64,000 nt of DNA from contig JBDTRP010000154.1 of NCBI GenBank assembly GCA_039931555.1, forward strand, positions 1 to 64,000, in the 5' to 3' direction. The notes beneath the pieces were generated by a model. It had not been told where the DNA came from, searched no databases, and saw only the letters and a program-made list of their open reading frames with translations. Positions 23,482-31,351 of this stretch are shown piece after piece (within the stretch, counting starts at the first letter, position 1; every line of letters starts with the position of its first letter). A program made the position numbers and the translations under genes. This stretch comes from JAENVT01 sp039931555. GTDB taxonomy: Bacteria; Actinomycetota; Acidimicrobiia; Acidimicrobiales; Ilumatobacteraceae.

Positions 23482-24869
23482 TCGAAACGCACACCTTGCC
23501 GGTCGAGCTCGTTGTGAACCGCATCGATGTCGACGGCATCGAGTTCACGGCCGGAATGGATCGAGAGGGCTGCGGCGATTCCGGCACCTTGTCCCAACAC
23601 CGCACAACACGACATGTTACGCGTCGATGCGTGCGACACCCGATCGCCGCCGGACGACCTGCCGGCAACGAGCAGGTTGCGCACCGCCTTCGGCAGCAGG
23701 TTCCGGTAGGGGATCTGGAAGTAGCGTCCGGTCGTCGGAAGGATCAGGATGCCGTACCCGTCGATGAACTCCGGATAGATCCCGATCGAATCGTCGAACC
23801 GACCCTCCTCGCGTACGTCGTGCTCGGTCATGTTGTACACGGCGTCGATCTTGCGGGTGTCACGGATGCCCAGTGTCATACCGAAGTTGCGCAGGCGCGC
23901 TCGCCCACACCCCGGCGTGTAGCGCCGAAGCGCCTCGATCGCCTGCATCGCCTGTCGACGACCCTCGATCTCTCCTCGCGTCAGATCGTCGGGATCGGTG
24001 CCGTCGATGCCGTCCATGTGGACGATGTTCATGTAGGTGAGCTCTCCGGTGTCGTGAACCGCGCCCCACGTCCCCGCCAGCGTCGACAAACTCGTTGGCA
24101 GGAGTCCGTCTCTGATCGCCTGCTCGAACGGTGCCTTGAGGAACGGAGAGAACATGTCGTCCTCCTTGCCACCGGTCTCGATGTTCCACTCACCACCACC
24201 CGCCCAGTCCTTGTAGGTCTGCGGATCGGCCTTGACCCCTTCGATGAACGCCTTCTTGTCGACGCCCGCGAGGTGGAACATGACCGACGCGGCCATCATC
24301 TGCTCCTTGGGCGTGTGGAACGTCGGGGCTCCGGCGCGGTGTGCCACATCGGCGTCGCCGGTGGCGTCGATCACCCGCATCGCGCGGATTGCCTCGCGGC
24401 CCGCCTTCGACTCGGTGAAGATGCCGGTGATGGTGTCGCCATCCATGATCGGCGCGGCGAACGTTCGGTGGAGCATGCCTCGGATGCCGGCCTCCTCGAC
24501 GAGCATGTCGGCGACGAGCTTGAACCCCTCGGAGTCGAGCTCGAGGGACAACGATTGGCTCTCCGGCACCGCCGCACCCATCGCCAGCGCCCGAGTCTCG
24601 AACTCGCGACCGATGCCGTTGGCTTCGACCGTCTCCGCGTGCCGATACCACGCCATCCCTTCGACGCCGACGGAAGTGATGTTGCCGCCGAAGCATCCGA
24701 ATCGCTCGACCAGGGTCACCTCGACTCCGGAGCGTGCGGCAGCCAGCGCAGCGGCGAGTCCCGCAGGGCCGGAACCGACGACCAGGACGTCGGTCTCGTG
24801 GATGACATCGATTTGCCGTGCAGGCTCGGTGATGCTGCCCAGCGGGCGGCGCCCAGAGGCAGCGGTCAT
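23478..24869 (-). CDS. FAD-dependent oxidoreductase (FAD_oxidored family)
   Basis: 463 residues. The dinucleotide-binding motif is DVLVVGSGPAGLAAALAAAR (residues ~27-46), followed by the family's FGCFGGNITS segment with a conserved cysteine and VIDATGDADVAHRAGAP. The C-terminus has NLLVAGRSSGGDRVSHA. This is the pfam12831-type family, whose members oxidise varied small molecules; the substrate is unknown. Its stop overlaps the CDF start by 4 bases. The 175-base gap to pstS is shared by divergent promoters. Confidence 0.85.
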   Translation of the reverse strand: MTAASGRRPLGSITEPARQIDVIHETDVLVVGSGPAGLAAALAAARSGVEVTLVERFGCFGGNITSVGVEGMAWYRHAETVEANGIGREFETRALAMGAAVPESQSLSLELDSEGFKLVADMLVEEAGIRGMLHRTFAAPIMDGDTITGIFTESKAGREAIRAMRVIDATGDADVAHRAGAPTFHTPKEQMMAASVMFHLAGVDKKAFIEGVKADPQTYKDWAGGGEWNIETGGKEDDMFSPFLKAPFEQAIRDGLLPTSLSTLAGTWGAVHDTGELTYMNIVHMDGIDGTDPDDLTRGEIEGRRQAMQAIEALRRYTPGCGRARLRNFGMTLGIRDTRKIDAVYNMTEHDVREEGRFDDSIGIYPEFIDGYGILILPTTGRYFQIPYRNLLPKAVRNLLVAGRSSGGDRVSHASTRNMSCCAVLGQGAGIAAALSIHSGRELDAVDIDAVHNELDRQGVRFE

Positions 24870-24941
24870 GGTGATGCACTCCGTCGGAAGGGTTGATCGG
24901 ACTGTAGTCGAATCGGGTCAGTTCTCGAGCTGTTGAGAAGC

Positions 24942-24969
24942 GTTCACTCCTCGTTCACCTCCCGTTCAT
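24942..24969 (+). promoter_or_regulatory. PHO box (PhoP-binding direct repeats) upstream of pstS
   Basis: Three repeats, GTTCAC at 24942, GTTCAC at 24953 and GTTCAT at 24964, are spaced exactly 11 bases apart. This is the layout of actinobacterial PhoP boxes. They lie about 75 bases before the pstS GTG. Confidence 0.75.
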
Positions 24970-25044
24970 CCGTACATCCCTTGAGTGTCAACTTCGATCT
25001 TTACGGTGACCAGCGTTGTTCATCCCGATCAAGGAGACACAGAC

Positions 25045-26178
25045 GTGAACCCAGTCAAGCGGCGACTCGTACTTGCCGGAATCATCTCGCTCTCGCTCGT
25101 CGCCGCAGCATGTGGCAGCGATAGCAGGGCCGACACCTCCGCCCCGGCCGCGAGTGACGCTGCCGGGGCACCCGCCATCACCACTGCAGCCGAGCCGACC
25201 GTCAACTTCTCCAAGTTGTCGGGCAGCCTGGTCGGAAGCGGCGCGACCTTCCCGAAGAGCTTCTACGACGACGCGATCGCCACCCTGTCAGACGTCGCTC
25301 CCGACCTCACCGTCGAGTACGGCGGCGGCGGTTCCGGCAAGGGCCAGACCGACCTGCAGACGAACGTGGCCGACTTCGCCGGCACCGACGGTGTCGTCAA
25401 GGCCGAGGACAAGGCGAAGTACTCCGGTGGCGACTTCGTCTACGTGCCGACGGTCATCGCGCCCATCACCCTCTCGTACAACCTGCCGAGCGTGGCCAAG
25501 CTGCAACTCTCGCCGACCAGCATCGCGGCAATCTTCCAGCGCGAGATCACCAAGTGGAACGATCCGCTGATCGCCGCCGACAACGCGGGTGTGACGTTGC
25601 CGGACACCGACATCGTCGTGGCCGTGCGGGCCGATCCTTCCGGCACCACAGAGAACTTCACCAAGTTCATCAACGCCGCTGCCGGTCCGGACGCGGGTGG
25701 TACCTGGAAAGGTGGCGCCGCGAAGGACTACGCATTCCCGGGGGACACGCAGCGCGGCGACGGCAACAGCGGCGTCGCGCAGATCATCTCGTCCGCCGAA
25801 GGCGCGATCGGTTACGTCGACCTCAGCGATGCGAAGGCCAACAACCTGGTCGTCGCCTCGGTGAAGAACAAGGCCGGCAAGTACATCGAGCCCACGCTGG
25901 ATGGCGCCACCGCCGCTGCGGAGGGTGCCAAGATCAACGACGACTTGACGTACTTCCTCGGGTGGGCCGACGGCGACGCTGCGTACCCGATCGCCGCCCA
26001 GACCTGGATCATCGCCTACACCAAGCAGGCCGACCCGGCCAAGGCCGAGGCCCTTCGCGGGTTCTTGACCTATCTGCTCACCGATGGCCAGGAGGCCGCA
26101 ACCGCGATCGACTACGCGCCGCTGCCCGCTGCACTGCAGGCCAAGGCGATGCTGAACATCGCCAAGATCGGCGCCTGA
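25045..26178 (+). CDS. pstS: Phosphate ABC transporter substrate-binding lipoprotein
   Basis: 377 residues. The GTG at 25045 follows AAGGAGA and gives a lipoprotein signal (KRRLVLAGIISLSLVAAACG). The mature domain has LVGSGATFPKSFYDDAI, GGGGSGKGQTDLQ, ADFAGTDGVVK and DPSGTTENFTKF, all phosphate-binding features of PstS. It captures phosphate outside the membrane for PstCA-B. First gene of pstSCAB, behind a PHO box, so it should be induced by phosphate starvation. Confidence 0.96.
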   Translation: MNPVKRRLVLAGIISLSLVAAACGSDSRADTSAPAASDAAGAPAITTAAEPTVNFSKLSGSLVGSGATFPKSFYDDAIATLSDVAPDLTVEYGGGGSGKGQTDLQTNVADFAGTDGVVKAEDKAKYSGGDFVYVPTVIAPITLSYNLPSVAKLQLSPTSIAAIFQREITKWNDPLIAADNAGVTLPDTDIVVAVRADPSGTTENFTKFINAAAGPDAGGTWKGGAAKDYAFPGDTQRGDGNSGVAQIISSAEGAIGYVDLSDAKANNLVVASVKNKAGKYIEPTLDGATAAAEGAKINDDLTYFLGWADGDAAYPIAAQTWIIAYTKQADPAKAEALRGFLTYLLTDGQEAATAIDYAPLPAALQAKAMLNIAKIGA

Positions 26179-26251
26179 CGAATCCACCTATAGTTGGGCC
26201 GGGCGCCATCAGGGTCCGGCCCAACTGAAGTGGACGACGTCAAGGAGATCT

Positions 26252-27211
26252 ATGAACACTTCGCCGGCCGATCTGACGGACCTGCGCCCGAGGAAGCAGA
26301 TCCTCGACCGCATCTTCAGAGGTTCCACGCTCGGCGCCGGCGCACTGATCCTCATCGTGCTCGCGCTGATCGCCTACACGATCACCAACAAGTCACTCCC
26401 GGTCATCCGCTCGGAGGGAACCGACTTCTTCACCGATCGTCGGTGGGTACCCGCCAACGAGGTCTTCGGTGCGCTGAGCTTCATCTACGGCACTGCGGTC
26501 ACCGCCCTCATCGCCGTCGTGATCTCGGTCCCGGTCAGCATCGGCATCGCCTTGTTCACCACTCAGGTTGCGCCGGCCTGGCTGAAGAAGTGGCTCGTGT
26601 CGCTGACCGACCTCGTGGCTGTCGTACCTTCGGTGGTCTTCGGCCTGTGGGGCATCATCTTCCTGGCACCGAAGCTCGTCGGGTTCTACAAGATGATCAG
26701 TGGCTGGTTCGATGGCTGGCCGGTGCTCGGCAACATCTTCGGCCACGCCAGCGCCGGTCGCACGTTCATGACCGCAGGCCTCATCTTGTCGGTGATGATC
26801 ACGCCCATCGTCACGTCCATCGCCCGCGAGGTGATCGAGACCTGCCCGCAGACCGATCGCGACGGCGCCCTGGCACTCGGCGCGACACGATGGGAGATGA
26901 TCACCGGTGCGGTGCTGCCGCACTCGATGGGCGGCATCGTTGGTGCCGTGATGCTCGGGCTCGGCCGTGCAATGGGTGAGACCATTGCCGTTGCGTTGGT
27001 GATCGGCTCGTCGCCGACCATCACCGCCAACCTCTTGTCGTCCGGGGATTCGCTCCCGTCGGTCATTGCCTTCCAATGGGGTGAGGCGACGGGGATCAAG
27101 CGCAGCGCGCTCATTGCCATGGGCCTCACGTTGTTCATTCTCACCATCATGGTCAACCTCAGCGCGACCGCAGTGGTGAACCGAGCGACACGACGGGTAC
27201 AGGGCGCATAG
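26252..27211 (+). CDS. pstC: Phosphate ABC transporter permease PstC
   Basis: 319 residues with six hydrophobic helices, starting MNTSPADLTDLRPRK. The permease coupling (EAA-like) region reads ALALGATRWEMITGAVLP, followed by GIVGAVMLGLGRAMGETIAV, the classic PstC signature. It forms the membrane channel with PstA. It follows pstS by 73 bases and precedes pstA by 2 bases. Confidence 0.96.
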   Translation: MNTSPADLTDLRPRKQILDRIFRGSTLGAGALILIVLALIAYTITNKSLPVIRSEGTDFFTDRRWVPANEVFGALSFIYGTAVTALIAVVISVPVSIGIALFTTQVAPAWLKKWLVSLTDLVAVVPSVVFGLWGIIFLAPKLVGFYKMISGWFDGWPVLGNIFGHASAGRTFMTAGLILSVMITPIVTSIAREVIETCPQTDRDGALALGATRWEMITGAVLPHSMGGIVGAVMLGLGRAMGETIAVALVIGSSPTITANLLSSGDSLPSVIAFQWGEATGIKRSALIAMGLTLFILTIMVNLSATAVVNRATRRVQGA

Positions 27212-27213
27212 CC

Positions 27214-28137
27214 ATGACGGTCGCCGCAGTGAACCTGCCCAACGAACACCAGACGCTTGCTGCCGAACTGTCGGGCATCTCCGGCCGTCGTCGAACCAAG
27301 AACCTCGTCATGACATCGCTGATGGCACTTGCCGTGATCGTCGTCGGCGTGGTGTTGATGCTCGTTCTGGCCACGGTCGGCGTGAAGGGTTGGTCGATCG
27401 TCTCCGGCAGCTTCCCGAAGTGGTTCACCAAAGACATCCAGCTCGCGCCGCGACGTCCGGGTCCCGGCATGAAAGCAGCCATCATCGGCACCTGCATCAT
27501 CACGTTCACGGCAACGTTGATCGCAGTTCCGCTCGGCATCGGCGGGGCCATCTACCTCAACGAGTACGGACGCAACCGCCCCTTCGCACGCGTGCTGCGC
27601 TTCCTCGCGAACGTGATGGCCGGCGTTCCGTCGATCGTGATGGGCCTCTTCATCTTCGTCTTCTGGGTCGCGCCTCGCGGTGTCGATGGCCTCAACGGTT
27701 TCAGTGGTGCCCTTGCACTGGCGTGCCTGATGTTGCCGATCGTCGTGCGCTCGTCGGAGGAGATGCTCCGCCTGGTTCCGCAGAACCTGCGCGACGCCAG
27801 CTACGCGCTGGGGGCCAGCACGAGCCGCACGACGTTGAGGGTCGTGCTTCCGAAGGCCGCCCCCGGCGTCATCAGCGGTTGTCTTCTCGCGGTTGCCCGT
27901 GCCGCCGGCGAAACAGCCCCGCTGATCTTCACGATCGGCGCGGCAAAGGCGACCAATTGGAGTGTCTTCGGTGGCACGAACACGTCGTTGTCGATGCAGA
28001 TCTACGGCAACGCCAAAGAGAGCTTCGCCACCGCGCAGCAACGCGCGTGGGGCTCTGCACTGACGCTGATCGTCCTGGCGTTTGCGTTCACCGTGGGTGC
28101 CCGACTGCTGTCGGCTCGTCTGGCCCGGAACAAGTAG
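27214..28137 (+). CDS. pstA: Phosphate ABC transporter permease PstA
   Basis: 307 residues, six hydrophobic helices. The family's periplasmic start of the permease domain is IGGAIYLNEYGRN, the coupling loop is ASYALGASTSRTTLRVVLPKA and its continuation is VARAAGETAPLIFTIGAAKA. It pairs with PstC. The start is 2 bases after the pstC stop, implying tight coupling. Confidence 0.96.
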   Translation: MTVAAVNLPNEHQTLAAELSGISGRRRTKNLVMTSLMALAVIVVGVVLMLVLATVGVKGWSIVSGSFPKWFTKDIQLAPRRPGPGMKAAIIGTCIITFTATLIAVPLGIGGAIYLNEYGRNRPFARVLRFLANVMAGVPSIVMGLFIFVFWVAPRGVDGLNGFSGALALACLMLPIVVRSSEEMLRLVPQNLRDASYALGASTSRTTLRVVLPKAAPGVISGCLLAVARAAGETAPLIFTIGAAKATNWSVFGGTNTSLSMQIYGNAKESFATAQQRAWGSALTLIVLAFAFTVGARLLSARLARNK

Positions 28138-28152
28138 GGGGCGAGTAGAACA

Positions 28153-29049
28153 GTGAACGAGAACGCGACTGATCGCACGCTGCAGGCCTTCGAGGAGAAA
28201 GAGCCCGTGATGACCGAGACCACAGAGTCGGATGCCAACGCGGTGGTCGATGAACAGACGCCGGCCGATTCGGTGTTCGTTCTCGACAGACTGGCGGTCT
28301 ACTACGGCTCGTTCAAGGCGGTGCGTGACGTGACGTTGAAGATCCGGCCGCACGAGATCGCCGCGTTCATCGGGCCATCGGGCTGTGGCAAGAGCACGGT
28401 GCTGCGTTGCTTCAACCGAATGAACGACACCATCACCGGCGCCCGCGTCGAAGGTTCGATCACCTACCACGGTGTCGACCTGTACGGATCCGATGTCTCG
28501 GCAACCCAAGTGCGCCGACGCATCGGAATGGTGTTCCAAAAGCCCAACCCGTTCCCCAAGAGCATCTACGAGAACGTCGCCTACGGGCCGCGCGTCGCCG
28601 GCATCCGCAGCAGGAGCGACCTCGACGTCATCGTCGAGGAGTCGCTGCGTGGCGCGGCATTGTGGGACGAAGTCAAGGATCGCCTGAAGTCGTCAGGCCT
28701 CGGTCTGTCGGGCGGTCAGCAGCAGCGTCTCTGCATCGCCAGGGCGTTAGCAGTGCAACCCGAAGTGATCCTGATGGACGAACCGTGTTCCGCACTCGAC
28801 CCCATCGCCACCGCACGCATCGAGGACCTGATGCAGGAGATCAAGTCGCGCTACACGATCATCATCGTCACCCACAACATGCAGCAGGCGGCGCGCATCA
28901 GCGATCGTGTCGCGTTCTTCACGACCGAAGTGTCGACCACCGGCGATCGACGCACCGGCGTGCTGGTGGAGTATGGGAGGACATCAAAGATGTTCTCCAA
29001 CCCCTCAGACGAGCGCACCGAGGCGTACGTCACCGGGCGTTTCGGTTGA
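28153..29049 (+). CDS. pstB: Phosphate ABC transporter ATPase PstB
   Basis: 298 residues from GTG 28153; an ATG at 28210 preceded by GAGGAGAAAG is a likely alternative (279 residues). Walker A is GPSGCGKSTVLRCFNRMND, the signature GLSGGQQQRLCIARAL, Walker B VILMDEPCSALDP, and the switch histidine is in VTHNMQQAARISD. Energises phosphate uptake by PstCA. No phoU follows, unlike many pst operons; the next gene is convergent. Confidence 0.96.
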   Translation: MNENATDRTLQAFEEKEPVMTETTESDANAVVDEQTPADSVFVLDRLAVYYGSFKAVRDVTLKIRPHEIAAFIGPSGCGKSTVLRCFNRMNDTITGARVEGSITYHGVDLYGSDVSATQVRRRIGMVFQKPNPFPKSIYENVAYGPRVAGIRSRSDLDVIVEESLRGAALWDEVKDRLKSSGLGLSGGQQQRLCIARALAVQPEVILMDEPCSALDPIATARIEDLMQEIKSRYTIIIVTHNMQQAARISDRVAFFTTEVSTTGDRRTGVLVEYGRTSKMFSNPSDERTEAYVTGRFG

Positions 29050-29055
29050 TCTGGC

Positions 29056-29610
29056 TCAGGACCTGGGCGCGGCGTACCTCAGCCAGCACCCCGTTTCGAA
29101 GTCGTACAGCTTGCAGGCTCGGGTAGACCTCACGTACTCACGCAGTGACAGCTGCGCCGCTCGAACCGTGTGGGGAAAAGATGCTTCGATCGTTTCAGCA
29201 GCCTTCGGCAGATGATCGAAGCGGATCCGTGCGTCGACGTGATGGGGTACGTGGATGAAGATGTTGTAGAACCACAGCCGGTTGACGACCCACGGAATTC
29301 GCAAGATGGTCGTCGACTCCATCTGGCCCTTGAACTGCGTCCAATCCTTCCTCGTCCACCAGCGGATGTCGGGTGACACGTGATGGACGTAGACGGTCCA
29401 GCCGATGATGTGGACGAACAGCAGGAACGGGACCACGAAGAGCTTGAACGGGATCCACACGGCCGTCATCCATCCACCCGTGAACGCACCGAATGCTGCC
29501 GCGCCCGCAGCCACGACGGCGACGAACGAGCCCAGCGTGATCTTGTCGCGCACGATCGCCGCATGACGCTTTCCTGGCGCGTTGAAGCGCCACATCTTCT
29601 CCCACCACAC
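29056..29610 (-). pseudogene. 5'-truncated fatty-acid desaturase
   Basis: The 184 codons encode only the C-terminal half of a membrane fatty-acid desaturase. Visible are two hydrophobic stretches, VHHVSPDIRWWTRKDW, and the third histidine box in FIHVPHHVDARI. The first histidine box (H-D-C-G-H type) and the N-terminal ~150-180 residues expected of a full-length enzyme are missing. The frame stays open upstream through PTGSGSGAYFLRTVWWEK to about 29700 but has no start codon and loses family character close to the palindromic repeat at 29710. The iron site cannot be complete, so the product should be inactive. Confidence 0.75.
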
Positions 29611-29709
29611 CGTGCGCAGGAAGTACGCACCCGAGCCGCTACCGGTAGGTAGGGACTTTGGGCCCGGTCTTGCCGGCCTCGACCGCCGAGCGATCGCTCG
29701 TTGTGTTCG

Positions 29710-29765
29710 CCTGAACTTTGTCGCTGGGAGGTCGCTGGGCGACCTGGGAGCGACAAAGTTCGAGT
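29710..29765 (+). repeat. 56-bp palindromic repeat, copy 2
   Basis: GAACTTTGTCGCT...AGCGACAAAGTTC with an inner GGTCGCT/GCGACC stem. It is nearly identical, in opposite orientation, to the copy at 22395-22450. It separates the truncated desaturase from the DUF1003 gene. Confidence 0.8.
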
Positions 29766-29790
29766 CACATCACCACGTACTGTTCGCAGC

Positions 29791-30390
29791 ATGAGCAGCG
29801 AGACCGGATCACCAGAATCGAATCAGCAACCAGCGGAGCAGCAACCGCCGGTACGCCAGCTGACGTGCGCCGCCTGCAGGGTCATCGACCGAGCCGATGG
29901 CGTCGAGGACGGCCAGGTGTGGACTCCCGAACACTTCTCCACGCCGTCGAGGCGAGATCTGTTCGGACTCATGCGGCGGGTGCAGGACCACACCGCGGAC
30001 AGCATCACTTCGGTCGCCGGATCGATGCGGTTCGTCTACATCCACGTCATCTGGTTCGGCGTGTGGATCGCGTTGAACGTCGGTCTCGCCGGATTCAACC
30101 ACGAATTCGACAAGTTCCCGTTCGGCCTGCTGACGATGATCGTGTCGCTCGAAGCCATCTTCTTGTCGACGTTCGTGATGATCAGTCAGAACCGGCAGGC
30201 GGCACGCTCGGATCTCCGCAGTCAGCTCGACTTCGAGAACAACATCCGCGGCGAGATCTGGTCGGTTCACATCGGCGAGGCATTGGGCCTCGATGTCGAC
30301 CATGTGGAAGACGTCGTTCGCCAGGCGATCGCCGGTGCACACGCGGCGATGCGCAATGCTCCGACATCGCCGGTCAGGTCCGCCGGCTGA
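29791..30390 (+). CDS. DUF1003-family membrane protein
   Basis: 199 residues starting MSSETGSPESNQQPA. After a polar N-terminus with a CAAC pair come two membrane helices, the first reading FVYIHVIWFGVWIALNVGL and the second TMIVSLEAIFLSTFVMISQN, followed by a conserved SQNRQAARSDLRSQLDFENN segment. This pattern is that of DUF1003 proteins, whose function is unknown. The ATG at 29791 follows the palindromic repeat; in-frame codons upstream run through the repeat and are not family sequence. Confidence 0.85.
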   Translation: MSSETGSPESNQQPAEQQPPVRQLTCAACRVIDRADGVEDGQVWTPEHFSTPSRRDLFGLMRRVQDHTADSITSVAGSMRFVYIHVIWFGVWIALNVGLAGFNHEFDKFPFGLLTMIVSLEAIFLSTFVMISQNRQAARSDLRSQLDFENNIRGEIWSVHIGEALGLDVDHVEDVVRQAIAGAHAAMRNAPTSPVRSAG

Positions 30391-30531
30391 GATTCCGACG
30401 TTGTCCCCGGCCAAGCGGGTCGCCGGGGTGTAGCGTGCGCAACGGCGTCGGACGAAACGCCACCACGTAACGGTGTTGCCCCGGACCTCGGTGACCCCGC
30501 ATCCTCTAGCGGAGCGAAAGTGAGGAAGGAC

Positions 30532-30732
30532 ATGCCCAGCGACGGTACGACCTACGACGGACCTCTGATGAGGGCCGCTCAGGCGACAGCACTGCTCCAA
30601 CTCGAGATCGACCAGTTGTGGCACGACTCCGTGACATCGGACAACGGCCCGGTCACGGAGCGCATGGTCGAGGTCAGCCACGCGGTTCGCCAGGTCTGCC
30701 ACATGCTGGACCGCGGCTACGAAATCGGCTAG
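30532..30732 (+). CDS. Small conserved-looking protein, function unknown
   Basis: 66 residues starting MPSDGTTYDGPLMRAAQ. Predicted mostly helical and soluble (ATALLQLEIDQLWHDSV; TERMVEVSHAVRQVCHMLD). A good ribosome site (GAGGAAGGAC) precedes the ATG, which favours it over the upstream GTG at 30520. I do not recognise a family. Its stop overlaps the end of a LuxR remnant on the other strand. Confidence 0.65.
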   Translation: MPSDGTTYDGPLMRAAQATALLQLEIDQLWHDSVTSDNGPVTERMVEVSHAVRQVCHMLDRGYEIG

Positions 30733-30850
30733 CGAGGCGGCCGAGTGGCGGCCAGACTGACGAACAACTCGTCGCCGATCTCCTGGTTCGACAGCCCGAG
30801 TGCGACCAGACGCAGCACCTCGACTTGAACCGCGAAGTCGCCTGACGGCT
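30729..30850 (-). pseudogene. LuxR-type helix-turn-helix remnant
   Basis: On the minus strand one frame reads VEVLRLVALGLSNQEIGDEL and then FVSLAATRPPR before a stop. The first part is the scaffold helix of a LuxR DNA-binding domain; the recognition helix (normally ...TVKTHV...) is replaced by unrelated residues. No start or N-terminal domain is present. It is probably the leftover of a deleted regulator. Confidence 0.65.
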
Positions 30851-30865
30851 TCGGTCTGGAGTGAG

Positions 30866-31351
30866 TCAGCCCGGCAGGCTGCCCTCGATTGCGCCGACGA
30901 GGGCCGGGTCCTCGGGCGTCACCATGGGGCTGAAGCGGGTGACGGAGCCGTCAGGAGCAATCAGGAACTTCTCGAAGTTCCAGCGGATGTCACCGGAGTG
31001 GCCCTCGGAGTCGGCCACCTCGGTGAGCGCCGCGTAGATCGGGTGACGCTCGTCGCCGTTGACGTCGATCTTCTCCATCATCGGGAAGGTCACGCCGTAG
31101 GTCGTCGAGCAGAAGGTCTCGATCTCGTCCGCTGACCCGGGCTCCTGGCCACCGAACTGGTTGCACGGAAAGCCCACGACGGTGAAACCCTGATCGGAGT
31201 ACTGGTTCTGGAGGGCTTCGAGGCCCGTGTACTGCGGCGTCAGCCCGCACTTGGAGGCGACGTTGACGGCCAGGATCGACTTGCCGGCGAATGCGGAGAG
31301 CGAGGTCTCGTCGCCGTGAAGGGTGTGGATTGGCTCGGTGAGGATCGACAT
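30866..31351 (-). other. Glutathione peroxidase domain with its own possible ATG start
   Basis: 161 codons from ATG 31351 (MSILTEPIHTLHGDE), matching the normal length of bacterial cysteine-type glutathione peroxidases. It is in the same frame as the upstream flavoprotein with no stop between. It may be made both as part of the fusion and separately. No strong ribosome site is seen before the ATG. Confidence 0.6.

Noticed and set aside
30866..31351. Glutathione peroxidase as a possible selenoprotein
   Set aside because: The active-site position is an ordinary cysteine codon in NVASKCGLT; there is no in-frame TGA.
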